Below the pieces are notes generated by a model. It saw only the letters and a program-made list of their open reading frames with translations. It searched no databases and was not told the origin of the DNA. A program made the translations under genes and the position numbers. This document shows, one piece after another, positions 43,570-51,616 of a stretch of DNA of 64,000 nucleotides (its first letter is position 1; each line of letters opens with the position of its first letter). The stretch comes from a virus, in the IMG/VR virus record IMGVR_UViG_3300022920_000004, positions 1 to 64,000 of that record, one strand, 5' to 3'.

Positions 43570-45414
43570 TTAATTTATTTGTAAAGTTGCTATTTTTTCC
43601 ATTTTAAGTGTTACATTTTTTAATATTTTAATAGAATCCATTGCTATTTTATTATCTCCATATTTCTCTAATTGACTTATGAAAGATGGTAATGAAATAT
43701 AAAAATTTATTAACATTTTATCTAAGTCAGCTCTTACTAAGTCATTAGTAAAATCTATTTGAGGTTTAGTTTCTTCCTTTTTATCATTTAACACTATTGT
43801 CATTAATGCAGTACTTGTTTTCAGTAAATCTTTATCTGAAACTAAATCCTTTTTCTTTTCAGGTTTAAAAGGAATTGTAGTTGCATTTCTAGCTGATTTA
43901 GTTTCTATTAAATTACCGTCTTTTATTTTATAAATTCTATCAGAACCTAACATACAATATATTCCTGTAAATAAAATACCATCTCTCATAATACCTTGAT
44001 TATTATAATGTGGAAATTTTTTTGTTATATCTACAATAGGATGTTTTGCAGCCCAAGATAATCTTTTTATATCAAGTATCATATCTCCATCTATCACAAA
44101 AGTATTTAATTGTGTAAAATCTAAATCAGTTTTAAGTTGAATACCATCAATAAAATAATATAAAGGTGGGTTAGTAATTTCTTTACCATCAATACCATGT
44201 ACAAAAGGTATAAAAGAATGTTGATCTAATTCAAACTCATCTTTTATGAAATCTCCTTGCCAAAATTCTTTATTTACAATATCATAAAATGCATCACTAG
44301 CAGCTTTAGGATCTTTTTCATCTAAAAAGTAATATCCATATCCTTTAACAAAAGTATAAATACCATTTATTAAATGACCATTTCTATAAAATCTAAGTTT
44401 ATTAAAATATACTCTACCATTATAATCATTTATATTTCTAATAGGTTTTTCATCATGAATACTAACTTTTGAAGAATTTTCAGAAGCTTTGAGCTGTTGT
44501 TTAGCTTTTCTAGCAAGTCTTCTAGTTGTAGCACCTCCTGTTATTAAATTTTTAACAGGTTCATGAGTTTTATTAAACTTATTACTATAAATTTGTTTAT
44601 ATTGATAATCATAAGTTTGCGTTGAATTAGATCTATCTACTTTAATTATAACAGCATTATCTACATCACCATCAGTAATTTTATATACTTTATTATGTTC
44701 AAATTCTCCTACATTTTTAATATCAGCACCTATAGCATAAAGTGAATCTTCTATAGAAGAAATATATAAGCTATTTTTAGATTCCTTATAATAATATAAA
44801 GGTCTTTCTTCAATATTTTCAGGAGTGTATCTATTTTTTTTACTTGCCCCATGATAACAATACATTACATTAGGTTCATTAACATTATAAAATATTAATG
44901 CTGCTGCTCCATTATAATCATTTAGTACTTTAAAATCGTTTTCTTGATGAATAATTTCTAATAATATTTCAGAATCAATTTTATTCCTATAAGTGATTAA
45001 TTCTTGTCCATTTTTTAATTCAGAAATGTCTCTAACATTTTTTTCAATACCATAATTTTCAGCAAGAACATCTTCATTATGTAAAGAGCCATTATGTACT
45101 CCAATAAAATCTAAAGTACCATCACCATTACCAAATCCAAATGGATGAGCATTTGTTTCATTATGAGCTCCACCTGTAGCCCATCTTGTATGCCCTATAA
45201 CAATTGGTATTGTTACAGGGTTTATATATTCTCTATTGTCAGCAACAAAATCTCTAAATAGTTTTTGTCCTGCTGTACCGTATTTTATAGTACCATCTAC
45301 AGTAATTCCACAAGAATGTTTACCTCTTGTTTCATTAATTATTCCTAATATATTAAATTTATCTACGTTAAAATCTTTAACGTCTTTACCAGCAAATGCT
45401 ATTACTCCGCACAT
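43570..45414 (-). CDS. Class II glutamine amidotransferase (Ntn hydrolase) with phage-specific C-terminus
   Basis: A 614-residue protein. The N-terminal Ntn-hydrolase glutaminase domain begins MCGVIAF with the nucleophile Cys2. It has GKHSCGI, GHTRWATGG (near residue 75) and GVHNGSL (near 112), as in GlmS, PurF and AsnB. No sugar-isomerase, PRTase or synthetase domain follows. Instead residues 320-560 are beta-rich with two similar blocks (NGHLINGIYTFVKGYGYYF and RDGILFTGIYCMLGSDRIY). It would release ammonia from glutamine for the ligases encoded on both sides (1- and 3-base gaps). Confidence 0.85.
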   Translation of the reverse strand: MCGVIAFAGKDVKDFNVDKFNILGIINETRGKHSCGITVDGTIKYGTAGQKLFRDFVADNREYINPVTIPIVIGHTRWATGGAHNETNAHPFGFGNGDGTLDFIGVHNGSLHNEDVLAENYGIEKNVRDISELKNGQELITYRNKIDSEILLEIIHQENDFKVLNDYNGAAALIFYNVNEPNVMYCYHGASKKNRYTPENIEERPLYYYKESKNSLYISSIEDSLYAIGADIKNVGEFEHNKVYKITDGDVDNAVIIKVDRSNSTQTYDYQYKQIYSNKFNKTHEPVKNLITGGATTRRLARKAKQQLKASENSSKVSIHDEKPIRNINDYNGRVYFNKLRFYRNGHLINGIYTFVKGYGYYFLDEKDPKAASDAFYDIVNKEFWQGDFIKDEFELDQHSFIPFVHGIDGKEITNPPLYYFIDGIQLKTDLDFTQLNTFVIDGDMILDIKRLSWAAKHPIVDITKKFPHYNNQGIMRDGILFTGIYCMLGSDRIYKIKDGNLIETKSARNATTIPFKPEKKKDLVSDKDLLKTSTALMTIVLNDKKEETKPQIDFTNDLVRADLDKMLINFYISLPSFISQLEKYGDNKIAMDSIKILKNVTLKMEKIATLQIN

Positions 45415-45415
45415 A

Positions 45416-46243
45416 TTATATCTTTATTTTTTCTTTTGTTAATATTGTTACTATTTCTTTATTTATTTCTGTATATAATTCTTTAGCTAAATCTACATTA
45501 GATTCATTTATTGCTAATTGTATATTATCACCATACTTTTCAAATATCTCTGATAAATCATTGTTTAAAGCTAATTCTACAGCTTTAATAGTTTCATTAT
45601 AAACCCATTCAATAGTTTCATCAGATTGTATCCAAAAGTTAGATAATATTCTACATTCAACACCAAAATCTTTAAATCTAAATGCCCCTGCTTTACCATA
45701 CATTCTTCTACGTCTTGTATCAGGATCTAACCATACTGAAGGTAAACCTAGTAATATATCAAAAGCTTTAACAACGTTTTCTTGCTTCTCTTGAGTTACA
45801 TTAGGGAAACCTATATGAACGTGCCCTCCAGCACTTCTAAGTCTTCCTTTAGATGCTGGTGGTGTATTAGCTTCACGTTTCCAAACATTAAAATCAGGTT
45901 CGCAACCAAATCTTTTAGCTTGTTCAGTTTTAAGATACTTTTTATCCAACATTGATGAAGCTGAATAATTTAAAGATATATTATTTTTTTCAAACTTCTC
46001 ATTTAAATAATTTTTTACAAGGTTAATGTTATCTTTAAATTCATCCATTGTATTTGATGGTGGAATATTAAACTCCACCATTACGTTATCTTCTTGTACA
46101 CAATGTCCTTTATCTGTAATAGGTAAAGGTTCTTCTTTTGTACCACCAACTAATCCTTCTGCTGATATAATTTGACCATCTTTTTCTAAGAATAATTCTG
46201 GGTCACATCCTAATGTTATTACTGTTCTTTTATTATTTTTCAT
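45416..46243 (-). CDS. COOH-NH2 ligase (phage amidoligase, glutamine synthetase-like)
   Basis: A 275-residue protein beginning with TLGCDPELFL, then VEFNIPPS, GGHVHIGFP (H-x-H near residue 142) and RRRMYGKAGAFRFKDFGVECRILSNFW. These are the hallmarks of the phage COOH-NH2 ligase family described in the amidoligase superfamily. The Glu and His residues coordinate magnesium-ATP. It precedes the class II amidotransferase by 1 base. Together with the second amidoligase downstream it gives two distinct ligases in one operon. Confidence 0.82.
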   Translation of the reverse strand: MKNNKRTVITLGCDPELFLEKDGQIISAEGLVGGTKEEPLPITDKGHCVQEDNVMVEFNIPPSNTMDEFKDNINLVKNYLNEKFEKNNISLNYSASSMLDKKYLKTEQAKRFGCEPDFNVWKREANTPPASKGRLRSAGGHVHIGFPNVTQEKQENVVKAFDILLGLPSVWLDPDTRRRRMYGKAGAFRFKDFGVECRILSNFWIQSDETIEWVYNETIKAVELALNNDLSEIFEKYGDNIQLAINESNVDLAKELYTEINKEIVTILTKEKIKI

Positions 46244-46256
46244 TTATTTTCTAATT

Positions 46257-46421
46257 TTATTCAATATCTATATTCACTTTGTCAACTAACATCCACTCAC
46301 AACTATCTATAATAAATCCAAATTCTGTTAAAAATTCTAAGATATCATCCCATTCATTTAAATCATAATTTTTTATATAAATTGTATTGTCTGTTTTATC
46401 TAAAATAATTAACTTTTTCAT
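46257..46421 (-). CDS. Small acidic hypothetical protein (54 aa)
   Basis: A 54-codon acidic ORF (MKKLIILDKTDNTIYIK..., then NEWDDILEFLTEFGFIIDS) in the otherwise empty gap upstream of the COOH-NH2 ligase gene. It has a beta-alpha layout, an intact ATG and an A-rich leader. The function is unknown. Confidence 0.5.
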   Translation of the reverse strand: MKKLIILDKTDNTIYIKNYDLNEWDDILEFLTEFGFIIDSCEWMLVDKVNIDIE

Positions 46422-46441
46422 TTATTGTTATTTGTTTTTCA

Positions 46442-46822
46442 CTATTTTATTAATTCTAATGCTTTTTGTAAACCTTTTTCTAATGCTTGTTCGTATGTGT
46501 TCCAGCAGCCTGATTCATTAGGTCCTGAAAATTCAGAATCAGCAATATGAGTTCCTCCTCTTTCAGGTGTATAATGCGATTCCCAACAATACCCTGATGC
46601 ATTAGCATATGAGTTTACAATTATTTGATACTCTTCTCTCAACCAACGTTGTAATAAACTTTGTGTTGGTCTTAGTATAACTCTACTTACGTCTATTTGA
46701 GAATCTTCATAAACTAACCATTCATAAAAAAATTCACCATCTTCATAAAAGTAAGACATCCAATCAAATCCTTTTTTCTTAGCTAATTCAGCAACTTCAA
46801 AACTTACTAATTCATCTTTCAT
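46442..46822 (-). CDS. Conserved phage protein of unknown function
   Basis: A 126-residue protein of a family widespread in Bacteroidota phages and genomes: LVSFEVAELAKKKGFD at the N-terminus, PTQSLLQRWLREEYQI in the middle, and YEQALEKGLQKALELI at the end. Its biochemical role is not known. It is encoded within the amidoligase island. Confidence 0.7.
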   Translation of the reverse strand: MKDELVSFEVAELAKKKGFDWMSYFYEDGEFFYEWLVYEDSQIDVSRVILRPTQSLLQRWLREEYQIIVNSYANASGYCWESHYTPERGGTHIADSEFSGPNESGCWNTYEQALEKGLQKALELIK

Positions 46823-46834
46823 TTTTCTAATTGT

Positions 46835-47275
46835 TTAATTTGAATAATATTTATCAAAAGCATCCATTACTAAATTATAATTATGCTCATTGTAATTAGG
46901 ATATTCTTTTATAAATTCTGAAATTGGTTTTATTTTAATATCTTTTAAAAATTCAAAATTTCTAATTACTATTGCTCCCTTCGTACCTATTATATCTTCA
47001 ATAGCGTAATATTTACTACTACCTCTACCCATTGATGCTATTTCATCATAAGCATCCATTTTATCATAAGATTCACCTAGTATTTTTATAATATTTAAAA
47101 TAGAGAAATCTGAAGTGTAAATGTCACCATACAATATTACACCTTCTTCAATATTTCCTTGCATTTCACCTTCTAATCCAAATAAACTATTGTAATCACA
47201 AGGTTTTTCATTTACTAAAAAACATTTTTGTATATCATCATATTTTAAAGTAACAGATTTTAAATTTTCTATCAT
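46835..47275 (-). CDS. Hypothetical protein
   Basis: A 146-residue protein from the Met at 47275, which overlaps the upstream amidotransferase stop as TAATG. A longer version from 47311 would overlap that gene by 37 bases, and I reject it because TAATG junctions recur throughout. The protein is mixed alpha/beta, acidic, with no recognised motif. Its place inside the peptide-ligase island suggests a substrate or accessory role, but nothing in the sequence shows it. Confidence 0.5.
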   Translation of the reverse strand: MIENLKSVTLKYDDIQKCFLVNEKPCDYNSLFGLEGEMQGNIEEGVILYGDIYTSDFSILNIIKILGESYDKMDAYDEIASMGRGSSKYYAIEDIIGTKGAIVIRNFEFLKDIKIKPISEFIKEYPNYNEHNYNLVMDAFDKYYSN

Positions 47276-47955
47276 TACTTGCTTAATAAGTTTCTCACTA
47301 AATCTAAACAATAATTAGAAGTTTCTGTATCACAACTACTAAATTCAGGATGTCCTTGTATAGCTAAAGCATTTGTATTTTTATAATATACAATTTCAGG
47401 TTCTAAAAACTCTCTAGGAATTTCCATTTCTTCATTTCTACCATTTAAATAAGTATCACTTTTAAAATAAGTAGACCAAGCTATTAAATCATAAGCATCT
47501 TTACTTAATTCATTAGGATACATCATTTGATGGTGTGTAGAAGTCATATTTAAAATAAGATTTTCTTTTGTACTAATAGTATGTTCACCTCCATGTCCAT
47601 TAACATGTTGTATTAAACTACCACCAGAAAGTGCTGTTAAAAACTGAGCTCCTCTACAAATTCCAATTTTAACTACAGATTTAGGTAATCTTTCCCAAAT
47701 ACTAACTTCAAAAGCATCTCTTTCTTTATCAATATGTGTAAATTTACCAATGTTTTGTCCATAGTAATCAGGATTAACATCTGAACCACCAGTAAATACG
47801 ACTAAATCAATAGTTTCTTCTTTTTTAACTAATTTACTAAAATCCGTTAAACTATTAATAACTTTAATGTTAAAATCTTTTAATTTTCCTAACCAAGTTA
47901 AATAATCGTTGTTAGAATTTCCTACTATAATAATATTTTTTTTAATTTTTGACAT
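47275..47955 (-). CDS. Class I glutamine amidotransferase/gamma-glutamyl hydrolase-like (C26) protein
   Basis: A 226-residue protein with the class I GATase fold. FTGGSDVNPDYYG lies near residue 54, the nucleophile elbow GICRGAQ (Cys) near 98, an HH pair THHQMM near 138, and the catalytic His-Glu of GHPEFSS near 205. The GGSDVNP block is characteristic of the C26/PuuD-like gamma-glutamyl hydrolase branch rather than synthase-linked amidotransferases. It would cleave gamma-glutamyl amides, perhaps products or precursors of the neighbouring ligases. Confidence 0.8.
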   Translation of the reverse strand: MSKIKKNIIIVGNSNNDYLTWLGKLKDFNIKVINSLTDFSKLVKKEETIDLVVFTGGSDVNPDYYGQNIGKFTHIDKERDAFEVSIWERLPKSVVKIGICRGAQFLTALSGGSLIQHVNGHGGEHTISTKENLILNMTSTHHQMMYPNELSKDAYDLIAWSTYFKSDTYLNGRNEEMEIPREFLEPEIVYYKNTNALAIQGHPEFSSCDTETSNYCLDLVRNLLSK

Positions 47956-47966
47956 AATTTTTTATT

Positions 47967-48161
47967 TTATTTATTTTCTTTAATTGATTCTATTATTGTG
48001 TATTGACTTGGGTAACTTGCTACTAATATACGAGGTAAATATTGATTAGAATTTTTTTTATAAAAATCAATTCTAAGATTTTTCATAGTAACTTCATCAG
48101 CTATAACATCCGTACCAAATTTACTACTTGGCATACTTACGTATAATCTATAAGTTTTCAT
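47967..48161 (-). CDS. Small hypothetical protein (64 aa)
   Basis: A 64-residue basic, beta-rich protein (MKTYRLYVSMPSSKFG...) that starts 14 bases inside the ATP-grasp gene. It might be a carrier or accessory peptide of the ligase island, but it shows no recognised motif and no conserved C-terminal acceptor sequence. Confidence 0.5.
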   Translation of the reverse strand: MKTYRLYVSMPSSKFGTDVIADEVTMKNLRIDFYKKNSNQYLPRILVASYPSQYTIIESIKENK

Positions 48162-48993
48162 ATTTATCTATTAATAATTTAGGTAACTCTTCTATATACT
48201 TTTCAGAGGTTTTATCTCCAAATGAGGCGGCAGAATTTATTTCCACTACTATAAATTTAGGTGCTTCTCTCAAGTCACCGTCTTTATTTTTAGCAGATTG
48301 TATTCTTAAATCTACAGCTCCCATATCTAATCCTACAGCTTTTAAAGCTTTTACAGATTCGTCAATAACTTCATCCCAATTAACTGGTTTATCAAATAAT
48401 TCATTATCTTCTAAAATCCAATTGCAATGAGCATCATTTCTATACCATCTAACGTCTTGAGGAGCATCAGCTTGTAACATCTTTCTACAAGTATAGAAAC
48501 ATCCATTCTTAGAAATATGTAGTCTGTATTCTCTGTTATAGCTGTAATACTTTTCAAAGATATATTTACTTAAATCTTTACCTTCCATCCAAGCTTCTAA
48601 TGATTCTTGAGTATCGTGTTTTTTATTACCAGTTCCTCTACTACCAAATATATGTTTAGATATAATTGGATAAGGTAATTCTTCTATATTTTTATTTTCA
48701 CCAGTAAAGCTCTCCATAAAATTATCACCAGTATTTAAATACCAACCAGCAGTTTTAACTTCATCTTCAGTAAAACAAGTTTTCATTAATAGCTTATTAC
48801 TACTATTTTTAATAGCTTCAACAGTATTTAATTCAATTCTACCATCTGTAAATTCTTTACTACTACCAAATCTAATTACAGATTTAAATGGTAACAATGG
48901 TAATGTTTTATTTTCACGTCTTAATATATCGTGAGAAGGGTGGCGACTTCTAATAGCTGGTCTCCATCTTGTAAATCTATTTCTAATAGGCAT
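48148..48993 (-). CDS. ATP-grasp ligase
   Basis: A 281-residue protein counted from the ATG at 48993; a TTG 9 bases upstream also keeps the frame but is less likely. YPIISKHIFGSRGTG gives the ATP-binding Lys and the glycine-rich flexible loop. EYRLHISKNGCF follows, and near the C-terminus VDLRIQ ... FIVVEINSAASF supplies the metal-binding Asp, Glu and Asn. This is the ATP-grasp order (RimK/tubulin-ligase-like). It forms amide bonds through an acyl phosphate. It overlaps the cyclotransferase gene by 11 bases. Confidence 0.82.
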   Translation of the reverse strand: MPIRNRFTRWRPAIRSRHPSHDILRRENKTLPLLPFKSVIRFGSSKEFTDGRIELNTVEAIKNSSNKLLMKTCFTEDEVKTAGWYLNTGDNFMESFTGENKNIEELPYPIISKHIFGSRGTGNKKHDTQESLEAWMEGKDLSKYIFEKYYSYNREYRLHISKNGCFYTCRKMLQADAPQDVRWYRNDAHCNWILEDNELFDKPVNWDEVIDESVKALKAVGLDMGAVDLRIQSAKNKDGDLREAPKFIVVEINSAASFGDKTSEKYIEELPKLLIDKYENL

Positions 48994-49396
48994 GTTGTGC
49001 AAGGCTTTTTTTAAACATTAAGTGTTCTTTCCAATCGCCACTTTTTACGATTTCTTGTTTATTTAATGGTGTATTATAAATATAACCAATAGCTTCTCCA
49101 AATGGAGTTTCAATAGTTGTTTTTAAATACATGCTCATAAAAGGATTATCTTCATTAAAACCTTCTAAGTTATCTAATTCAGCTAATGTATGATCATCAA
49201 CTTCATATACTTCCATATTTACAGAAGTGTTACCATTTTCATATAATCCAGGATAACTCCCTAAATCAACTAATGTAAATTCAGGTTCAGTTATAAAAGA
49301 ACCTTTAAATTCACTATCTTCTAAATATATATGATTATGTAATCCTTTCATTAAAGAACCATATACAGCTACTAAATATTTTTTATTGTTGTTCAT
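48983..49396 (-). CDS. Gamma-glutamylcyclotransferase-like (GGCT/AIG2) protein
   Basis: A 137-residue protein with VAVYGSLMKGLHNH (family YGSLxxG, residues 8-20), a central beta barrel, and LDNLEGFNE (family LDxxEG, with the catalytic Glu region). The length fits single-domain GGCTs. Enzymes of this fold release 5-oxoproline from gamma-glutamyl amines or peptides. Coupled by overlap to the ATP-grasp gene, it could edit or terminate gamma-glutamyl products of the ligase island. Confidence 0.82.
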   Translation of the reverse strand: MNNNKKYLVAVYGSLMKGLHNHIYLEDSEFKGSFITEPEFTLVDLGSYPGLYENGNTSVNMEVYEVDDHTLAELDNLEGFNEDNPFMSMYLKTTIETPFGEAIGYIYNTPLNKQEIVKSGDWKEHLMFKKSLAQHAY

Positions 49397-49410
49397 TGTT
49401 TTTAATTGTT

Positions 49411-49551
49411 TTAACTGTAAATTTTAGTTATACCAGCAGATTTAATTCTTTGTTTACGTGGTAAAACTTTGTTATTATTAGTGTACTTACATTTAGGTTC
49501 AAATATCCAAAACATTAAACCTAGTATTATGTTGTATTTAAATTGTATCAT
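49411..49551 (-). CDS. Small basic protein with N-terminal hydrophobic helix (46 aa)
   Basis: A 46-codon ORF (MIQFKYNIILGLMFWIFEPK...) with a hydrophobic segment at residues 7-17 and a Lys/Arg-rich C-terminus. It lies 1 base after the primase gene and fills the gap before the cyclotransferase. Possibly membrane-associated. The function is unknown. Confidence 0.45.
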   Translation of the reverse strand: MIQFKYNIILGLMFWIFEPKCKYTNNNKVLPRKQRIKSAGITKIYS

Positions 49552-49552
49552 T

Positions 49553-50596
49553 TTAAAAAGGTAATATATTATTAAGTTCTTGTTCTAAAATTGTAATAGC
49601 TTCTTCTTTATTAGTATTTTTAATTAAATCAGAAAAATCTTTACTTTTATAAATTGTAGGTATAAATACATTTTCAATATCAAATTCTTTTGATAATTTT
49701 TCTGCAAATATTTGTCCCCAATTTTCTTCTTTATCAAAATCATTATCATATAATAAATAAACATTAAAAAATCTATTTTTAAGTTCTGCAATTATATGTG
49801 TTTTAGGTGTTACACTTTCAGCTTGTAAACTAACAGCAGGTATTCCATACACCTCAGTTATAGCCATAACATCTTTTAATGATTTAGTAATTATCAAATG
49901 TGTACCACTTTCAGGTAATTGTTCCCAACCTTGCCAAGTAGAATAATCGTGGTTATTTAACCATTTATATTTTTCATTAAAAGGTTGATATATTTTAAAT
50001 GTTTCTAATCCATCTTTATATTCTGTAAAACAATAAGCATATTTATCAGCTTTTATTGGTTTATCATTTATAAAAATATAATCAATTGGTCTTACATGAT
50101 ATTTATCTAAAGTTTTTTTAGTTACACCAAAATCACTCCAAAATTTAATATCATACATTTTCCAATCTCTAGAACGTTTATTTAAATTAATTGGTCCACC
50201 TTCTTTAATTAAATTAGTTCTATCTTGTTTATCATAAGTAGTTTCGTGTACAACATTATCATATTTTTTATATACAAAATTATTTTGTATATTAAAATCT
50301 ACAATAATCTTAGATAAAGCTTGTATAAAATCAATATTAAATTTCATTTGAACAAACTTTACAAAATCTCCACTACCTTTGACAAAATCTTTAAAACATA
50401 CTTCACCATCTTTACCTATAAAAAATCCAAAGGAAGGGTTAGGGTCTTCTCTTAAAGGGGAATGTAATCCTCCTCTAAGTTCAACATCTTTACCATCCAT
50501 ATATTTTTTATAAACATCAATATCTTGTATATATTCAAGAATACCTTGTTTTGTAACTAATGGTTTATCTAAATATTTTTTATCATTTAAATTCAT
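49553..50596 (-). CDS. DNA primase (TOPRIM, DnaG-like)
   Basis: A 347-residue protein. Residues 40-85 (GGLHSPLREDPNPSFGFF ... CFKDF, GSGDFVKFV) match the CHC2 zinc-ribbon fold of DnaG-type primases, but the zinc-binding Cys/His are mostly absent. The TOPRIM part follows: LIITKSLKDVMAI (the first acidic Glu of canonical TOPRIM replaced by Lys-Ser), GIPAVSLQAE, and VYLLYDNDFD (D-x-D) near residue 275. It makes RNA primers for the family A polymerase and works with the DnaB-like helicase. Shorter than bacterial DnaG; no helicase-binding domain seen. Confidence 0.78.
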   Translation of the reverse strand: MNLNDKKYLDKPLVTKQGILEYIQDIDVYKKYMDGKDVELRGGLHSPLREDPNPSFGFFIGKDGEVCFKDFVKGSGDFVKFVQMKFNIDFIQALSKIIVDFNIQNNFVYKKYDNVVHETTYDKQDRTNLIKEGGPINLNKRSRDWKMYDIKFWSDFGVTKKTLDKYHVRPIDYIFINDKPIKADKYAYCFTEYKDGLETFKIYQPFNEKYKWLNNHDYSTWQGWEQLPESGTHLIITKSLKDVMAITEVYGIPAVSLQAESVTPKTHIIAELKNRFFNVYLLYDNDFDKEENWGQIFAEKLSKEFDIENVFIPTIYKSKDFSDLIKNTNKEEAITILEQELNNILPF

Positions 50597-50956
50597 TTAG
50601 TAGTCATTCCATTCTTGACATTCACTAACATCGTAAGATTTAATTTTTTTTCCATTTTTGTCAGCAATTATTAATTCAATATTAGAACCATAATAACCAT
50701 TATTAGAACCATAACCAGGTACTTTTACAGAATGTCCTTTAATTGGTTTTAATTCAATACCATAATCTTCAATTCTATTAAAAAAGTTTTCATCTGTTAA
50801 ATCAAATTCCAAACCTTCAAAATCTTTTATTGTAGAATCACTAAAATCTAAATAATGGTGTTCACAACAATCTTGGTCGTGGTCAGAATATATTTTAAAA
50901 CCATTATCAAATTCAACATCATCACTAGTTACTTTTACTACTTTTAAATATTTCAT
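50597..50956 (-). CDS. Hypothetical protein
   Basis: A 119-residue acidic protein from the ATG at 50956. A TTG-started extension to 50998 would run through the terminator hairpin and is rejected. It contains DHDQDCCEHHYLDF (a Cys/His/Asp cluster that could bind metal) and a GYGSNNGYYGSN Gly/Tyr repeat. This layout resembles small conserved phage proteins of unknown function. It is followed directly by the primase gene. Confidence 0.55.
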   Translation of the reverse strand: MKYLKVVKVTSDDVEFDNGFKIYSDHDQDCCEHHYLDFSDSTIKDFEGLEFDLTDENFFNRIEDYGIELKPIKGHSVKVPGYGSNNGYYGSNIELIIADKNGKKIKSYDVSECQEWNDY

Positions 50957-50980
50957 ATTTATAATTTTTAAGTTTATTAA

Positions 50981-51006
50981 AATAGGGGCTGTTTCCAACC
51001 CCTATT
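50981..51006 (-). terminator. Terminator hairpin after the SSB-like gene
   Basis: An 8-bp stem (50981-50988 with 50999-51006, AATAGGGG/CCCCTATT) extends inward by TTG/CAG, closing on a GAAA tetraloop in minus-strand RNA and giving about 11 bp. The U-rich tail is weak (TTAATAAA). It may cause partial termination, so that SSB is made in excess over the primase. Confidence 0.65.
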
Positions 51007-51014
51007 AATATTAA

Positions 51015-51557
51015 TTATACCCAATCATCATCAGCTCCTGCATCAGAAGCCTTGGTTGTTGGCGCATCTTGTGCTACTTTTTCAAGTAAATCACCATTTT
51101 TAACTCTCAATCTTGTATTTTCAGTATCTGCTGGTTCAATAAAATCAAAGTATCTAATATTTAAATACTGAGAAGGTTTATAGTTAGCACTTCCGTAAGT
51201 ACAGAAAGTGTTAAATAATTTACCTTCACTATTATCTTTAATTAGCTTCATAATTTTATTCAAAGCATCTTTAGCAGATTCTGCTGGAGGAAACTTATAG
51301 TCTGCTCCTAAAACAGCTCTACCAACGTGTAATGCTCTACTAATAAGAACTTGTTCATTACCTTCGTAATAAAATCCTGCACTTGCAGAAGCACCTTCAC
51401 TATCTGTAAATACCACATTGTAATCTGGAGCATTTACATGTCCATCCAATGACTTTTTTTCTACTTTTATTGTAACATTGTCAACTTTCCCTCCTACACC
51501 GTTATTAAATACTTTAACAACTTTCTCTGCGAAATCTACTCCATTCAAATCGATCAT
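51015..51557 (-). CDS. Probable single-stranded DNA-binding protein
   Basis: A 180-residue protein, beta-rich for residues 1-150, with an acidic, disordered tail ending ASDAGADDDWV. A conserved-looking acidic C-terminal peptide closing on an aromatic/hydrophobic residue is the hallmark of SSBs, which recruit partners through it. It sits between the Sak4/RecA-like ATPase and the primase and has its own terminator, as expected for an abundant replication protein. I do not recognise an OB-fold signature with certainty, so this is inference from tail and context. Confidence 0.5.
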   Translation of the reverse strand: MIDLNGVDFAEKVVKVFNNGVGGKVDNVTIKVEKKSLDGHVNAPDYNVVFTDSEGASASAGFYYEGNEQVLISRALHVGRAVLGADYKFPPAESAKDALNKIMKLIKDNSEGKLFNTFCTYGSANYKPSQYLNIRYFDFIEPADTENTRLRVKNGDLLEKVAQDAPTTKASDAGADDDWV

Positions 51558-51616
51558 AATCTATCTTCGTTTTTAATTATTATTATTGTTTACTATTAAT
51601 TTTACTATTTTACTTA

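Noticed and set aside
48994-49002. TTG start extending the ATP-grasp protein by three residues
   Set aside because: An ATG at 48993 with the usual short overlap is available, and the extra residues add nothing recognisable.
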